Source: JAFGJQ01 sp964495075 (GTDB lineage Bacteria; Planctomycetota; Phycisphaerae; UBA1845). Taken from it: a stretch of DNA of 64,000 nt. Position 1 is the stretch's first letter. Every line of letters begins with the position of its first letter. The stretch lies in the NCBI GenBank assembly GCA_964495075.1, contig CAZBUJ010000015.1, positions 16,850 through 80,849 on the forward strand, in the 5' to 3' direction. Shown here in pieces: positions 44,802 through 54,629 of the stretch. Below the pieces are notes generated by a model. That model saw nothing but the letters and a program-made list of their open reading frames with translations, was not told the origin of the DNA and ran no database searches. A program made the translations under genes and the position numbers.

Positions 44802-45116
44802 GAGCGATCTCCTGCTATCGTCGTCTTGCCCGACGCTGGGCCGCCCCGCCCGCCTCACCGGGCTCTCCGGGCCGGTGCGGTGGCCAGCTTCCCCGAAACA
44901 CAATCCGTTCTGTATGTCGCCGTGCGACCGTCGCCGCGAAGTGCGGGGCGGGTATTCGACCCTCCGTGGGCAATGTACTTCCCCCATCCTACCGATTCGA
45001 CGACGCCGAACAAAGCGCCGTCCCCTACGTCCGGAAAACCATCATCCATCGTGCGTCATTATCCTTGCATCCCTGGGTCAGTACCGTACGCGACCAACCC
45101 GGGTTCCTGTTTCTCT

Positions 45117-47849
45117 TTATCCCGCCCCGCACAAAGCCGGTCGCTCCCGTCGCTCGGAATGGTTCGGATGGGGACCGGCAGCCGGGCTGGCCCCCTTCGT
45201 CTTGTCCGACTCTGAGTGACCCTTCGGTGCGGCTTTTCGCTGCTTAGGCCACCCCGTCGATGGCGACGACCGCATCTGCGTGGACAACACGTGGGGCAAT
45301 CCGTTGGCCGTCTCGAACGCCTGCACATCCCGGTAGTTCACCACGCCGTCTTGGTTGACATCCACCGCGCCGGCCACCTCCGCCGACAACGCGGACGTCC
45401 GCACCGACAGTTGCCGATGAACCGGGGCGGCATCACCGCCGGACAGCGCCGTGCAGGGACACGTCGTCCACTGGTGCCACTGACCGCTCAACAGCAGATA
45501 GTCGTTCGAGGTGAAGACGTTGTTGTTGTCGAAGTCCCCATCGCGGGTGCCGTCCCACGGACACCCGCCTGGGGCGGCCGGCCCGGCCATCGGCGACGAT
45601 CCCCACTGGAACATCAGCCATGTCACGTCGTGGATGTCCACGTCACTGTCGTTGTCCGTGTCACCCGGCGCCAGCAGCAGCGGACTGCCGACCGGGTCGA
45701 CCAGCTCGTACTGACCGTCGGCCACGGTCAGCGGCTGAGTGCCATAGAGCGTGTGCTGCTCGTCCTTCGCGCAGACGTGTGTCCACTCGCCGCACCCGAC
45801 CTCCACCACGGCCGAGCCAATGGCGACACCGCCGCCCGGATTCGTGAACTCGACCTCGAGGCTGACCGGCGCCGCGCAGTCACCCGAAACGTCGTGGCCG
45901 GCCACGAACTTGATGCACCGCATGAGCGGGCCTGATGGCCAGTCGTCGGCGTTGACGCCGAACAAATCCACCGTCACCACCACATCGTTTACCGGATTCA
46001 CCGTGATCGACTGCACGCACGACGACCAACGGCCGCACGCGTCGGTGGCCACCCACGTGACCGCCGTCGTTCCCGACGGGTACGGATCCGTCAACGGCAG
46101 TGCGTCGCTGCGCGTGCCCTCGATCACCGGGGCCGGATCGCAGTTGTCCGTCGCCGTCGCCGGCGTGATGGAAACCGTTGCGGTACAGAGACCGGCGTCG
46201 GCGCTGGTGACCACGTCCGGCGGACACGTGATCACCGGCGGCGTGTCGTCCAGCCCGAACACGGGCGTGTCGACCAGGGTTGTGGAAACCGGCATGCCCT
46301 GGTAACTCAGTTCCGACGGGAATGCGCCGACCGTCGCCAGCAACCGCACGTCGGTCGCCTCGCACTCGTCCGCCGCGGTGAACAAGAGGGTGGCCAGAAG
46401 CGCATCGTCGGACGTTTCCGTGTCACCCCCCGGAAGATCGGCATAGCTGCCCAGCTCGATGCGGTTCTCGGGGTCGGGGGGCGTTCCCGGCGCGATGGAT
46501 GGCGGCTGGTGGCCGGAGAACGGAACATCCGTATATGTCCCGCTGACGAACTCGAGCTTGGTATCGTCGAATTCCAACCACGCCGTGAAGCCGGTCACCG
46601 GCTGAATGAGATCTCGCATCCACAACTCGACCGCGATCTGGTGGCGTGGGATGCCGGGCTCGGCCTCCTCCGGACAGTCTCCGGTCACCTCCAGCACGAG
46701 TCGGTTCGTGAACGTGCCGGTCCAGATGGCCCACAGGGCCTCGCCACTGACTTCGTTGTTCTCGCCGTCGCCGACGTAGTTTTCCCATCCGCCGGTGCCG
46801 AGTTGAATGCTCTTGAGATAGTCGACCGCCAGATGGACCGCGTCGATATACCCGCCCATCTGAAACAGGGCGAGGGTCGCGTACGCCGTTTCCTGAGTCG
46901 TTTCTTCGCCCGGCGTCACCAGCGTCGCGTTCCAGGTGAAACCGCCGGACGGCATGATCTGGTACGAGGCCAGAACGTCGGCCAGGTCCCGCAGACTGCT
47001 CGCCGATGCGTACGAGCCACCGGTCGGATCAAAGTCCTCGCCGACGAAAGCCAGGGCGTAGACCGCACCGGCCAACCCGATCACGTCGAAGTACTCACCC
47101 GCCTGTAGCAGATCGATCTCGGCCTTCACGCCGGCGATCCAGATGTCCAGCTCGGAACCGGTCACCCCGGCCGACGCGGCCCCGACCAGCCCCATGCCGA
47201 TGTCCCACGCCGCGAGGTTGCCGTACGGGCCGCCATGTCGCGCGTCATGGATCAGCTGAATATAACCGGCCGTGTCGTACAACGTGCCCGCCCCGCCGCG
47301 ATCGTACGTGCCGCCGGCGAGCGGACCGTAGAAATGGTCCCGCACGTGCGTCACGTAGGTCGTGCCGCCGAACAGGTCGTCCAACTCGGCGGCCAGGTAA
47401 CCGTCCGACGGCGAGAAGTTGTTCGTCTTGGAGAGCAGAAACCCGCCCGACGTGTCGAGCGCCGCGTACATGTCGGCGTCACCCGTCACGCGGTACGCCT
47501 TGGCCAGCCCCATGGCGATCGGGCCCACTGTGTTGGGCGGGCTGGGGCTCGACGGATCCCCGTCGTCGAGCGGCCAGTCCCAGCCGCCGTCGTCGTTCTG
47601 CAACTCGACAAGACGATCCCCGCCGGCCTGCAAGTGCGCTTGGCTGCGGGGGCCGGTTGTCATCATGCCGCGGGCCAGCCGGTTCGATCGCGCAAACACG
47701 CGGTTCGCCGGGGCGGCACTCGGTGCCGTTCCGCTCGCGCCGTTCAGACCGGGCGTCGCCACCGGTGGTCGATCATCAGCCGCCGCGCCGACGGCACACA
47801 GTGCCACGCAGAGGCACGTCAGCACTCTCGTGCGCAATACCGCTACCAT
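45117..47849 (-). CDS. Exported giant A: alpha-toroid, cohesin-like, HYR and EF-hand module
   Basis: 910 residues from ATG 47849 (GGAGG upstream). Signal peptide about 1-24. Residues about 75-375 form a repeat helical domain with LVELQNDDGGWDWPLDD and IQLGTGGWENYVGDGENNE, like prenyltransferase/terpenoid-cyclase toroids. The D-x-D-D acid of triterpene cyclases is absent, so binding or another activity is likely. Residues 385-533 are cohesin-like (IAVELWMRDLIQPVTGFTAW, LEFDDTKLEFVSGTYTDVPF). Residues 533-621 are HYR-like (PPVITCPPDVVTSADAGLCT). The shared C-terminal module occupies about 621-853, with CAKDEQHTLY, DTDNDSDVDIHDVTWLMFQW and DVNQDGVVNYRDVQAFE. A basic tail follows. It is a paralogue of the next two genes. 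Confidence 0.8.
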   Translation of the reverse strand: MVAVLRTRVLTCLCVALCAVGAAADDRPPVATPGLNGASGTAPSAAPANRVFARSNRLARGMMTTGPRSQAHLQAGGDRLVELQNDDGGWDWPLDDGDPSSPSPPNTVGPIAMGLAKAYRVTGDADMYAALDTSGGFLLSKTNNFSPSDGYLAAELDDLFGGTTYVTHVRDHFYGPLAGGTYDRGGAGTLYDTAGYIQLIHDARHGGPYGNLAAWDIGMGLVGAASAGVTGSELDIWIAGVKAEIDLLQAGEYFDVIGLAGAVYALAFVGEDFDPTGGSYASASSLRDLADVLASYQIMPSGGFTWNATLVTPGEETTQETAYATLALFQMGGYIDAVHLAVDYLKSIQLGTGGWENYVGDGENNEVSGEALWAIWTGTFTNRLVLEVTGDCPEEAEPGIPRHQIAVELWMRDLIQPVTGFTAWLEFDDTKLEFVSGTYTDVPFSGHQPPSIAPGTPPDPENRIELGSYADLPGGDTETSDDALLATLLFTAADECEATDVRLLATVGAFPSELSYQGMPVSTTLVDTPVFGLDDTPPVITCPPDVVTSADAGLCTATVSITPATATDNCDPAPVIEGTRSDALPLTDPYPSGTTAVTWVATDACGRWSSCVQSITVNPVNDVVVTVDLFGVNADDWPSGPLMRCIKFVAGHDVSGDCAAPVSLEVEFTNPGGGVAIGSAVVEVGCGEWTHVCAKDEQHTLYGTQPLTVADGQYELVDPVGSPLLLAPGDTDNDSDVDIHDVTWLMFQWGSSPMAGPAAPGGCPWDGTRDGDFDNNNVFTSNDYLLLSGQWHQWTTCPCTALSGGDAAPVHRQLSVRTSALSAEVAGAVDVNQDGVVNYRDVQAFETANGLPHVLSTQMRSSPSTGWPKQRKAAPKGHSESDKTKGASPAAGPHPNHSERRERPALCGAG

Positions 47850-47934
47850 GTTCCTGCCTCCTTCGTATGGGAGTCGCGTTCGGTTCCGGCCCGCCGCGGG
47901 CGTCGCCCGCCGGGCCGTTGATGGCACTTGCTCC

Positions 47935-50900
47935 TCAACGCAGCGATCGTCGGTTTATCGTCGGCCGGTCCGACGGCTTCACCTTCACGTTGACCGGCTT
48001 CATCTTGGCCGACAACGAGTGGGGCAGCCCGTTGTTCGACTCGAACTGCTCCACGTCCCGCACGTTGAAGACGCCATCGCCGTTCAGGTCGACCGCGGCG
48101 CCGACCTCGGCCGCCAACGCGGTGACCGCGATCGATTCGACGGGCGCCTCGCCCGGATGGCTTGCCCCCATCGCCGCCGTGCACGGGCAGAGTGACCACT
48201 CGTGCCAGTTCGCGCTCAGCAGCAGGTAGTCGGTCGACGTGAAGACGTTGTTGTTGTCGAAGTCCGCGTCGCGGGTTCCGTCCCAGGGGCATCCGCCCGG
48301 GGCGGCCGGGCCGCCGCCCGGCAACGAACTCCACTGAAACATCAACCACGTGACGTCGCTGATGTCCACGTCGCTGTCGTTGTCGGTGTCGCCGGCCAGC
48401 AGCACCAGCGGCGAACCGCCCGGGTCGGCCAGCGCGTAGTGCCGGCCCACCACCACCAGCGATTGCGTGTCGTACAGCGTGTGCTGCTCGTCCTTCGCAC
48501 ACAACTCGTCCCACATCCCGCACGGGACCTGCAACGTCGCGTACCCCGTCGCCGGGGACCCGGTGAACGTCACCTCCACGTGAACGGGATCGGCACACTC
48601 GCCCGTGCCACTGTCGCGGGCGACGAACTTGATGCAACGCGTCAGCGGCCCCAGCGGCCAGTCCGCCGCGTCCACCCCCGGCAGCACCACCGGTATGTCT
48701 TCCGTACTGTTCACCGCTTCGATGGTCACCGTGGACGTGCACGTGGTGCGGTTGCCGCAGGCGTCCGTCGCCGCCGCCTGCACGGCGGTCGCGCCGACCG
48801 GGAACGTGTACGGACTGCCGACGCCCGTCAGATGCGTGTCGCCTTCCGTGAAGCCGGGCTCGCCGTCGTCATCGATCGTAAACTCGATCTCGGAGCCCGG
48901 TATGTCACTGCAGTTGTCCATCGCCGACGCGAACAGCGCGATCTCCGCCTCGCACCCCAGCCCGGCGTCGGCCGGCGCCGTGATGTCGGTGCAACTTATG
49001 TCGGGCGGCGTTATGTCGACCACGTCGGCGGTGGCCGAATACGGGTCGGCGACGTTGCCGCAACAGTCCTCGGAGTCGATCGTGACCTGGAGCGTGGCCG
49101 GACAACCGACCAGGTTGATGACGTCGGCCCATCCTTCGACCAGGACGGTTCGACCGTCCGGCAGGAGCGTCTTGTTCGTTGAGCGCGCCCCGATGGCGGC
49201 GTTCCCGGTGAGCAACACGAGGCTGATGTCCACGTCCAGCAGATGCAGGCAACAGTTATCGATGACCGTGCCGCTGAACGTCACCCGACGCTTGCAGTCC
49301 GCGTCCACCGCGCCGCCGACGACCTCGAGTTCCGTCACCGTCGGCGGAGCGTTGTCCGAGGAGAACGACGTGCTCAGCAGATTCGTATCGAGCGGGTAAC
49401 CGTGGTAGCTGATCTCGGAGACGAAAATCTCGAACTCGCGGAAGTCTATCGTCGTCGTGTCGCACTCCTGCTCGACGTCGAACACCAGCGTGGCCAGCAG
49501 GCTGTCGGCCATCGTGCCGTCCGGGTGCATCGCGTCCACGGAACCGTCCAGGTTCAGTTCACCGGCGCCCACCAGGGCGGCGGTCGGCGGCGTGATGTGG
49601 TCCTGGAACGGCGTCGTGGTGTAACTGCTCAGGTCGCCCCGGTACGCGAGCACGGCCTCATCGAACGCGAGGAAGGCCTGGAACCCGGTGGCGGCGTGCG
49701 CCAGGTTGCGCATCCAGAGTTCCACGACGACCTGGTAACCGGCGTCCGGGAACGCGTCGTCCTGGCAGTCCGTCGACTCGACGGCCAACGTGCCTTCCCC
49801 CGGCTCGCAGGCGATGTTGAGGATGCCCGGGCCCTTGCTGGCGCCGTGCCCACCCACCTCGATGAGGTACCTCTCACCCGGGTACACCGGGACCACCAAC
49901 TCCGACTGTGCACCGCAATCGTCGTCGCGGCAACCGAGTTCCGGGCCCAGCGGATCGCAGCCGCACGTCTCGTAGGCGGCGAGCTTGGTATCGTAACCGC
50001 TGCCGCAGAGGCTGATCGTGGCCAGCCCCGTGCACGTCGGCGTGTAGCAGTACCACGTGTTCGGGCTGATCATGCAGGTGCCCGACCCGTCGAAGCTGGC
50101 GTGGGTCGTGTCGAACGGCAGGTCGACGACCTCGCCGATCGGCGTGGCGTCGTCGCAATAATCGTTCTCGACGCATAGATCGCACGTGGTACCGTTGCCG
50201 AGGTAGTGACCGAGGCACTGGCACGCGGTCAGGATTTCGCACGGTGCGTCCTCGAAGCAGCACGCGCCGCGAACCGCCGTGCATTCCGTGCACGTTAACG
50301 TGACGTAGTAATCGTTGTTGCCGTCGCACGGCCGGCCCGAGAATGCCTGGTGCGAGACGAACAGCCAGTACGTTCCGGCCGGCAGGCAGGGGGTGGTCAC
50401 GCTGATCAGATCGCATTCGCCGCCCAACGCGTACGGATCCAGCGACGTGCCCACCACGTCCTCGCAGGCGTCCGAACCGCACGGACGAGTCGGAACCAGG
50501 CCGATCACCAGGGGAAACTCCGCCTCCGCCGACAACGTGAGCCGTGAGTCGTCCGTGACTTGCACCTCGTACCAGTCCGTGTCCCGCTCGCCAGCGTCGG
50601 CCCAGATCGTGCCGCACACCGTCTCGTCGCACCCGAGGGGCTCGAACTGCGCCGGATCCGGCAGCATGTCGCAGCCGTCGTTCGTCTCGTCGCCGCACGG
50701 CTCGCTCTCCGTCCCACCGCCCGCCGGACAGTCCACGACGCACGGGGGAATCAACTGGATGTCGAGCACGTACTCACCGCACGCGCCGCTGTCACCGTCG
50801 ACCGTCACGAAATACGTGCCCGCCGTCAGGTAGACCTGTAGCCGCGAGTGCAGCGAGTTCGGGCATTCGTCGGAATCATCGTTGTAGCCGACGTCCTCCG

Positions 50901-51378
50901 AGCAGCACGCCGTGCCCACCGCGATCTTCGTGTTGTATCCGGACCCGCACAGCGAGAAAACCCACGTGCCGTCCTCCGGGATGAACACCTCGTATACGTG
51001 GTCCTCGGCGTCGGCCCCCGTTACGTCGCAGTCGTCGCTCGCACCGCACGTGCTGCGCTTGGGGGAGATCGGCGATACGTAAGGCGCGGTCACGCTGTAG
51101 TCCGGCACGCACGAACCCAGCGCCGGGCTGGGGACACCGCTCGCGTGACGCCACTCGGCTGCGGCGGTCGCCTCGCGCAACGCGGACAGTCCTCGCGAAT
51201 CGTGCATGGCCTCCCTCAGGCAACGGACCGTGCTCGTCGGATCCACCACGGTGGGGAAATCCTTTTCCTGGCTTGCTGGTGCGCTCTTCACGGCGGGAGT
51301 CTGGTCCTCCCTCGCGCCGGGCACGGGGCCGGCCGCGATGATGAGCATCACAGAAATGACCAATCCTGATCGAGCCAT
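47935..51378 (-). CDS. Exported giant B: three PPC-like domains, cohesin-like, HYR and EF-hand module
   Basis: 1147 residues from ATG 51378 (AGGAG upstream). Signal peptide about 1-24. Three pre-peptidase-C-terminal-like beta domains lie at about 96-210, 230-366 and 403-526 (WVFSLCGSGYNTKIAVGTAC, then WYCYTPTCTGLATISLCGSG). A cohesin-like domain is at 530-676 (VVVELWMRNLAHAATGFQAF). An Ig-like unit with VTFSGTVIDNCCLHLLDVDI and a D-C-C-G strand is at 680-786, and a HYR-like domain follows to about 886. The shared C-terminal module lies at 886-1126, with CAKDEQHTLYDTQSL, DTDNDSDVDISDVTWLMFQW, DFDNNNVFTSTDYLLLS and DLNGDGVFNVRDVEQFE. No protease domain is present. It is probably a secreted, disulfide-rich surface protein. 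Confidence 0.8.
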   Translation of the reverse strand: MARSGLVISVMLIIAAGPVPGAREDQTPAVKSAPASQEKDFPTVVDPTSTVRCLREAMHDSRGLSALREATAAAEWRHASGVPSPALGSCVPDYSVTAPYVSPISPKRSTCGASDDCDVTGADAEDHVYEVFIPEDGTWVFSLCGSGYNTKIAVGTACCSEDVGYNDDSDECPNSLHSRLQVYLTAGTYFVTVDGDSGACGEYVLDIQLIPPCVVDCPAGGGTESEPCGDETNDGCDMLPDPAQFEPLGCDETVCGTIWADAGERDTDWYEVQVTDDSRLTLSAEAEFPLVIGLVPTRPCGSDACEDVVGTSLDPYALGGECDLISVTTPCLPAGTYWLFVSHQAFSGRPCDGNNDYYVTLTCTECTAVRGACCFEDAPCEILTACQCLGHYLGNGTTCDLCVENDYCDDATPIGEVVDLPFDTTHASFDGSGTCMISPNTWYCYTPTCTGLATISLCGSGYDTKLAAYETCGCDPLGPELGCRDDDCGAQSELVVPVYPGERYLIEVGGHGASKGPGILNIACEPGEGTLAVESTDCQDDAFPDAGYQVVVELWMRNLAHAATGFQAFLAFDEAVLAYRGDLSSYTTTPFQDHITPPTAALVGAGELNLDGSVDAMHPDGTMADSLLATLVFDVEQECDTTTIDFREFEIFVSEISYHGYPLDTNLLSTSFSSDNAPPTVTELEVVGGAVDADCKRRVTFSGTVIDNCCLHLLDVDISLVLLTGNAAIGARSTNKTLLPDGRTVLVEGWADVINLVGCPATLQVTIDSEDCCGNVADPYSATADVVDITPPDISCTDITAPADAGLGCEAEIALFASAMDNCSDIPGSEIEFTIDDDGEPGFTEGDTHLTGVGSPYTFPVGATAVQAAATDACGNRTTCTSTVTIEAVNSTEDIPVVLPGVDAADWPLGPLTRCIKFVARDSGTGECADPVHVEVTFTGSPATGYATLQVPCGMWDELCAKDEQHTLYDTQSLVVVGRHYALADPGGSPLVLLAGDTDNDSDVDISDVTWLMFQWSSLPGGGPAAPGGCPWDGTRDADFDNNNVFTSTDYLLLSANWHEWSLCPCTAAMGASHPGEAPVESIAVTALAAEVGAAVDLNGDGVFNVRDVEQFESNNGLPHSLSAKMKPVNVKVKPSDRPTINRRSLR

Positions 51379-51515
51379 CTCAGTGTCTCCTGGATCAATA
51401 GATCTCCAATCAGTCGCCAAGCGTAATTCGCGTCCGGTCCCCGCGGGTGCACCCGTGTTCCCGGTCGCGGCACGCCCGCCACGGGGAGTCCCCCGTACGC
51501 GTGCGAAGGAACGGG

Positions 51516-54500
51516 CTAGTTGCCCATCGAGCGTCCGATGCTCGCGTTACCCTTCGGCGTCGCCGTCACCTGCAACTGCGACGACAGCGTGTTCGACAGG
51601 CCGTTGGCTGACTCGAACACCTTCACGTCCTTGAAGTCCACCACACCGTCGCGGTTGAAGTCGACCGTGGCGGCCACCCGCGGAGGCAACTGCGATACAT
51701 GGATCGACACCGACGATTCAAATGCCGGCGGAGGGCCGACCAGGGCCGTGCAGGGGCACACCCGCCACTGCAGCCAGTTGTCGCTCAACATGAGGTAGTC
51801 CGTCGAGTTCAGGATGTCGTCGTTGCTGAAGTCGGCGTCACGCGTACCGTCAAACGGGCAACCGCCCGGAGCGGCGGGACCGGAGCCCTGGCTCCACTGG
51901 TACATCAGCCACGTGACGTCGTGGATGTCCACGTCGCTGTCGTTGTCCGTGTCGCCGGACAGCAGGATCAGCGGGGCCGCGCCGGTGTACGTCGGGCCGG
52001 TGACATCCAACGCCGCGTGCTCGTATAACGTGTGCTGCTCGTCCTTCGCACACAACTGGTCCCAGGCGCCGCACGCCACGTCAAACGTGACCACCGCGGT
52101 CGCCTCGCCGCCCGTGCCGGGCGTGAAGTCGACCAGCGTGTGGACCTCCTCCGCACACGCGCTCGTGACCGTCTCGCGGGCGACGAACTGGATGCAGCGC
52201 GACAGCGGGTCCGGCACACCGCCCGCCCCCGGATACACGCTTCCCAGCACCACCGTCGTGGTGACCTCGTTCTCCGCCTCCACCGTCACGTCGAACGTGC
52301 AGGTCGATGCGTTGCCGCAACCGTCGGTGAACTCGTACGTCACCGTCGTGGGACCTACCGGGAACGCGTCGCCCGGATCGTGCGAGGACCACTCCGAAAC
52401 CGGACCGCAGTTGTCCGTCGCCGTCGGCGGTGTCCACGTGACAACCGCCGTACACCCCCCGGCGTCCGCGTTCACCGTAATGTCGTCCGGACATCCGGAG
52501 ATGACCGGATCAATCCGGTCGTACAAGTCGGCCACTCCCGTGTCCACGGCGGTCAGTGTGATGCCGGCAAAGGTGCCCCAGTGCCCGGCCGCCGCCTCGA
52601 GCGGCGGATAACCGGGCGGGGCCGGCGAACCCGCACCGACGAATAGCGCATGACCCGTCACCGTCAGGCCGGCGTCGCCGCCGCCGGCCGCGTACGTTAC
52701 CGTGTCCGTGTACGACAGACCCCAGTCCACCACGCCGCCCACGAAGACCTGGTGCGTCAGGTGAACGTGCCGGATGACGTCCGCCGTGATCATGCCGCCG
52801 CCGCCACCCAGTAGCGTGCCGTCCACGTCGAGCTGACCGCCGGTGTACACCGTGCGATACACCCGCTCGCCGTCGCCGCCCACCACGGTGTCGGAAACGA
52901 GAACCACGCTCTCCAACGCCGTGTCCCACAGCGTCCACTGCGGAGTCGTTTCGTCACTCCACGCGCGGACCAGGTTGCCGACCTGGCCCGGACCGCCCCC
53001 GACAAAGCTCTCCGACCACAACCCGTCGTCCGGCGTCGTCGCCGCCGCACCGGCTGGATTGCCGCAGCAATCCGTGACGAACACCGTCACCTGGACGGTG
53101 GCCGGACAGGCGCTGACGCCGGAAACCGGAACGCTCCCCGCGATGTCGTACCCGTTGCCGCCGTTCGGCGTCAGGGTGTACGACGGCGTACCGAGCGTGG
53201 CCGTGCCGGCGATCAGCCGGACGTCAATCGCCACGTCCTCTTCATGGATGCAACAGTTGTCGGACATGGAAGCCGTGAACGGCACCTCGAACTCGCAGTC
53301 GTCGTCCACGTCGCCACCCGTGGCGATGACGGAGTCGATGACGGGCGCGGTCGTGTCGATCACATCCGCACTGGCCGATGCCTGTACCGCCGCGCTGTCG
53401 CAGCAGTCCTCGGCGTCCACCGTCACCGTGACCACCGCCGGACATGCCGTCAAATCGGAGACCAACGCCGTCCCCGTGATCGACACCTCTTGCGGCGAAA
53501 CCTGTACGATCGTCAGGTCCGACCCCGGGTTGTAAGTGAGCGTGCCGTCGGCGACCGTGACCCCCACCACAACATCGCCCGCGTCTAGGCAGCAGTTATC
53601 GGTGACCGTGGCCGAGAACGTGATCGTGCCTTCGCAGGCCGCGTCCACCGTCGCGCCGCTGACCGTCAATCCGCTGACCACCGGCTCCGTGGTATCCACC
53701 ACGTGAACGATTTGCTGACAACTGGCCATGTTGCCGCAACTGTCGGTGGCCGTCCAGGTGCGGATCACGTCGTACTCCGGCGGGCACGCGCCGTTGACCA
53801 CGACCTCCTCGAACACGAGGGTCACCTCGCCGTCACACGCGTCGGTGGCGGACACGGCGGGTGGCGGGGGAACCGGCGTGTCGCACTCCACCGTCGTCTC
53901 CACCGGGTCCGGACAACTGGACAGCACTGGCGGCTCGTCGTCCAGATCGAAGAAGGGCGTATCCATCAACGCCGTGCTCACCGGTACGCCCTCAAAGCTC
54001 AACTCGGACGTGAACGGACCCACCGGGTCGCGGAACGTGACCGCCGTCGACTCGCACGCCTCGATCACGGTAAACACAAACGTCGCCAGCAACGAATCGG
54101 CCGATGTGCCCGGCAGCCCCGCGCTGGATGAACTGCTCACGTCGATCTCGCCTGCCGGAGTCGCCGTAATTGTCGTGGGAATATGCTGATCAAAAGGAAC
54201 GTCTGTATACGTGCCGCTGACAAACGACAGCTTCGTGACGTCGAACTGGACAAACGCCTGGAAACCCGTGATCTCCTGGCTCAGGTTCCGCATCCACAGC
54301 TCGACCGCAATCTGGTGACCCGGCAGGCCCGCGTCCGCATCGTCCGGGCAATCGCCGTCCACCTCCAGAACGAGCGTGTTGATGGACGTGGGCAGCCACG
54401 GGTGCGAATCCGCGTCGCCGCCGTCACGTTCGGCTGCACGATCGTGACGAATCGGGCCGGATCGCGCGTCGGCCCGGGAATCGTTGAGCGGCCACGCCGT

Positions 54501-54629
54501 CGAGCCCAGAACGCCGATGTCCGCACTTTCGCCAGTCAGCGTGGCGGTCGGCGCGGCCGACAACGTGGACCCGCCCGTCGCCGTCATCAACACGGCTATG
54601 GTCAACATCACGGTTCGAAGCGCCTTCAT
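51516..54629 (-). CDS. Exported giant C: cohesin-like, repeated Ig/HYR units and EF-hand module
   Basis: 1037 residues from ATG 54629 (GGAGG upstream). Signal peptide about 1-26. The cohesin-like domain at about 86-230 (IAVELWMRNLSQEITGFQAF) is nearly the same as in giants A and B. HYR-like and Ig-like units follow, with two copies of the F-x-A-x-(V/M)-(T/S)-D-N-C-C unit (about 310-420 and 426-526). A unique insert of about 180 residues lies at 526-706 (TTPQWTLWDTALESVVLVSD, QVFVGGVVDWGLSYTDTVTY), and another HYR unit at about 706-790. The shared C-terminal module lies at 790-1023, with CAKDEQHTLYEHAAL, DTDNDSDVDIHDVTWLMYQW and DFNRDGVVDFKDVKVFE. It is separated from giant B by 137 bases. Confidence 0.8.
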   Translation of the reverse strand: MKALRTVMLTIAVLMTATGGSTLSAAPTATLTGESADIGVLGSTAWPLNDSRADARSGPIRHDRAAERDGGDADSHPWLPTSINTLVLEVDGDCPDDADAGLPGHQIAVELWMRNLSQEITGFQAFVQFDVTKLSFVSGTYTDVPFDQHIPTTITATPAGEIDVSSSSSAGLPGTSADSLLATFVFTVIEACESTAVTFRDPVGPFTSELSFEGVPVSTALMDTPFFDLDDEPPVLSSCPDPVETTVECDTPVPPPPAVSATDACDGEVTLVFEEVVVNGACPPEYDVIRTWTATDSCGNMASCQQIVHVVDTTEPVVSGLTVSGATVDAACEGTITFSATVTDNCCLDAGDVVVGVTVADGTLTYNPGSDLTIVQVSPQEVSITGTALVSDLTACPAVVTVTVDAEDCCDSAAVQASASADVIDTTAPVIDSVIATGGDVDDDCEFEVPFTASMSDNCCIHEEDVAIDVRLIAGTATLGTPSYTLTPNGGNGYDIAGSVPVSGVSACPATVQVTVFVTDCCGNPAGAAATTPDDGLWSESFVGGGPGQVGNLVRAWSDETTPQWTLWDTALESVVLVSDTVVGGDGERVYRTVYTGGQLDVDGTLLGGGGGMITADVIRHVHLTHQVFVGGVVDWGLSYTDTVTYAAGGGDAGLTVTGHALFVGAGSPAPPGYPPLEAAAGHWGTFAGITLTAVDTGVADLYDRIDPVISGCPDDITVNADAGGCTAVVTWTPPTATDNCGPVSEWSSHDPGDAFPVGPTTVTYEFTDGCGNASTCTFDVTVEAENEVTTTVVLGSVYPGAGGVPDPLSRCIQFVARETVTSACAEEVHTLVDFTPGTGGEATAVVTFDVACGAWDQLCAKDEQHTLYEHAALDVTGPTYTGAAPLILLSGDTDNDSDVDIHDVTWLMYQWSQGSGPAAPGGCPFDGTRDADFSNDDILNSTDYLMLSDNWLQWRVCPCTALVGPPPAFESSVSIHVSQLPPRVAATVDFNRDGVVDFKDVKVFESANGLSNTLSSQLQVTATPKGNASIGRSMGN

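Noticed and set aside
45433..52028. Recurrent similar DNA blocks in three places considered as insertion sequences
   Set aside because: They coincide with the shared C-terminal protein module of three paralogous genes, in the same frame and orientation, with no transposase or terminal inverted repeats.
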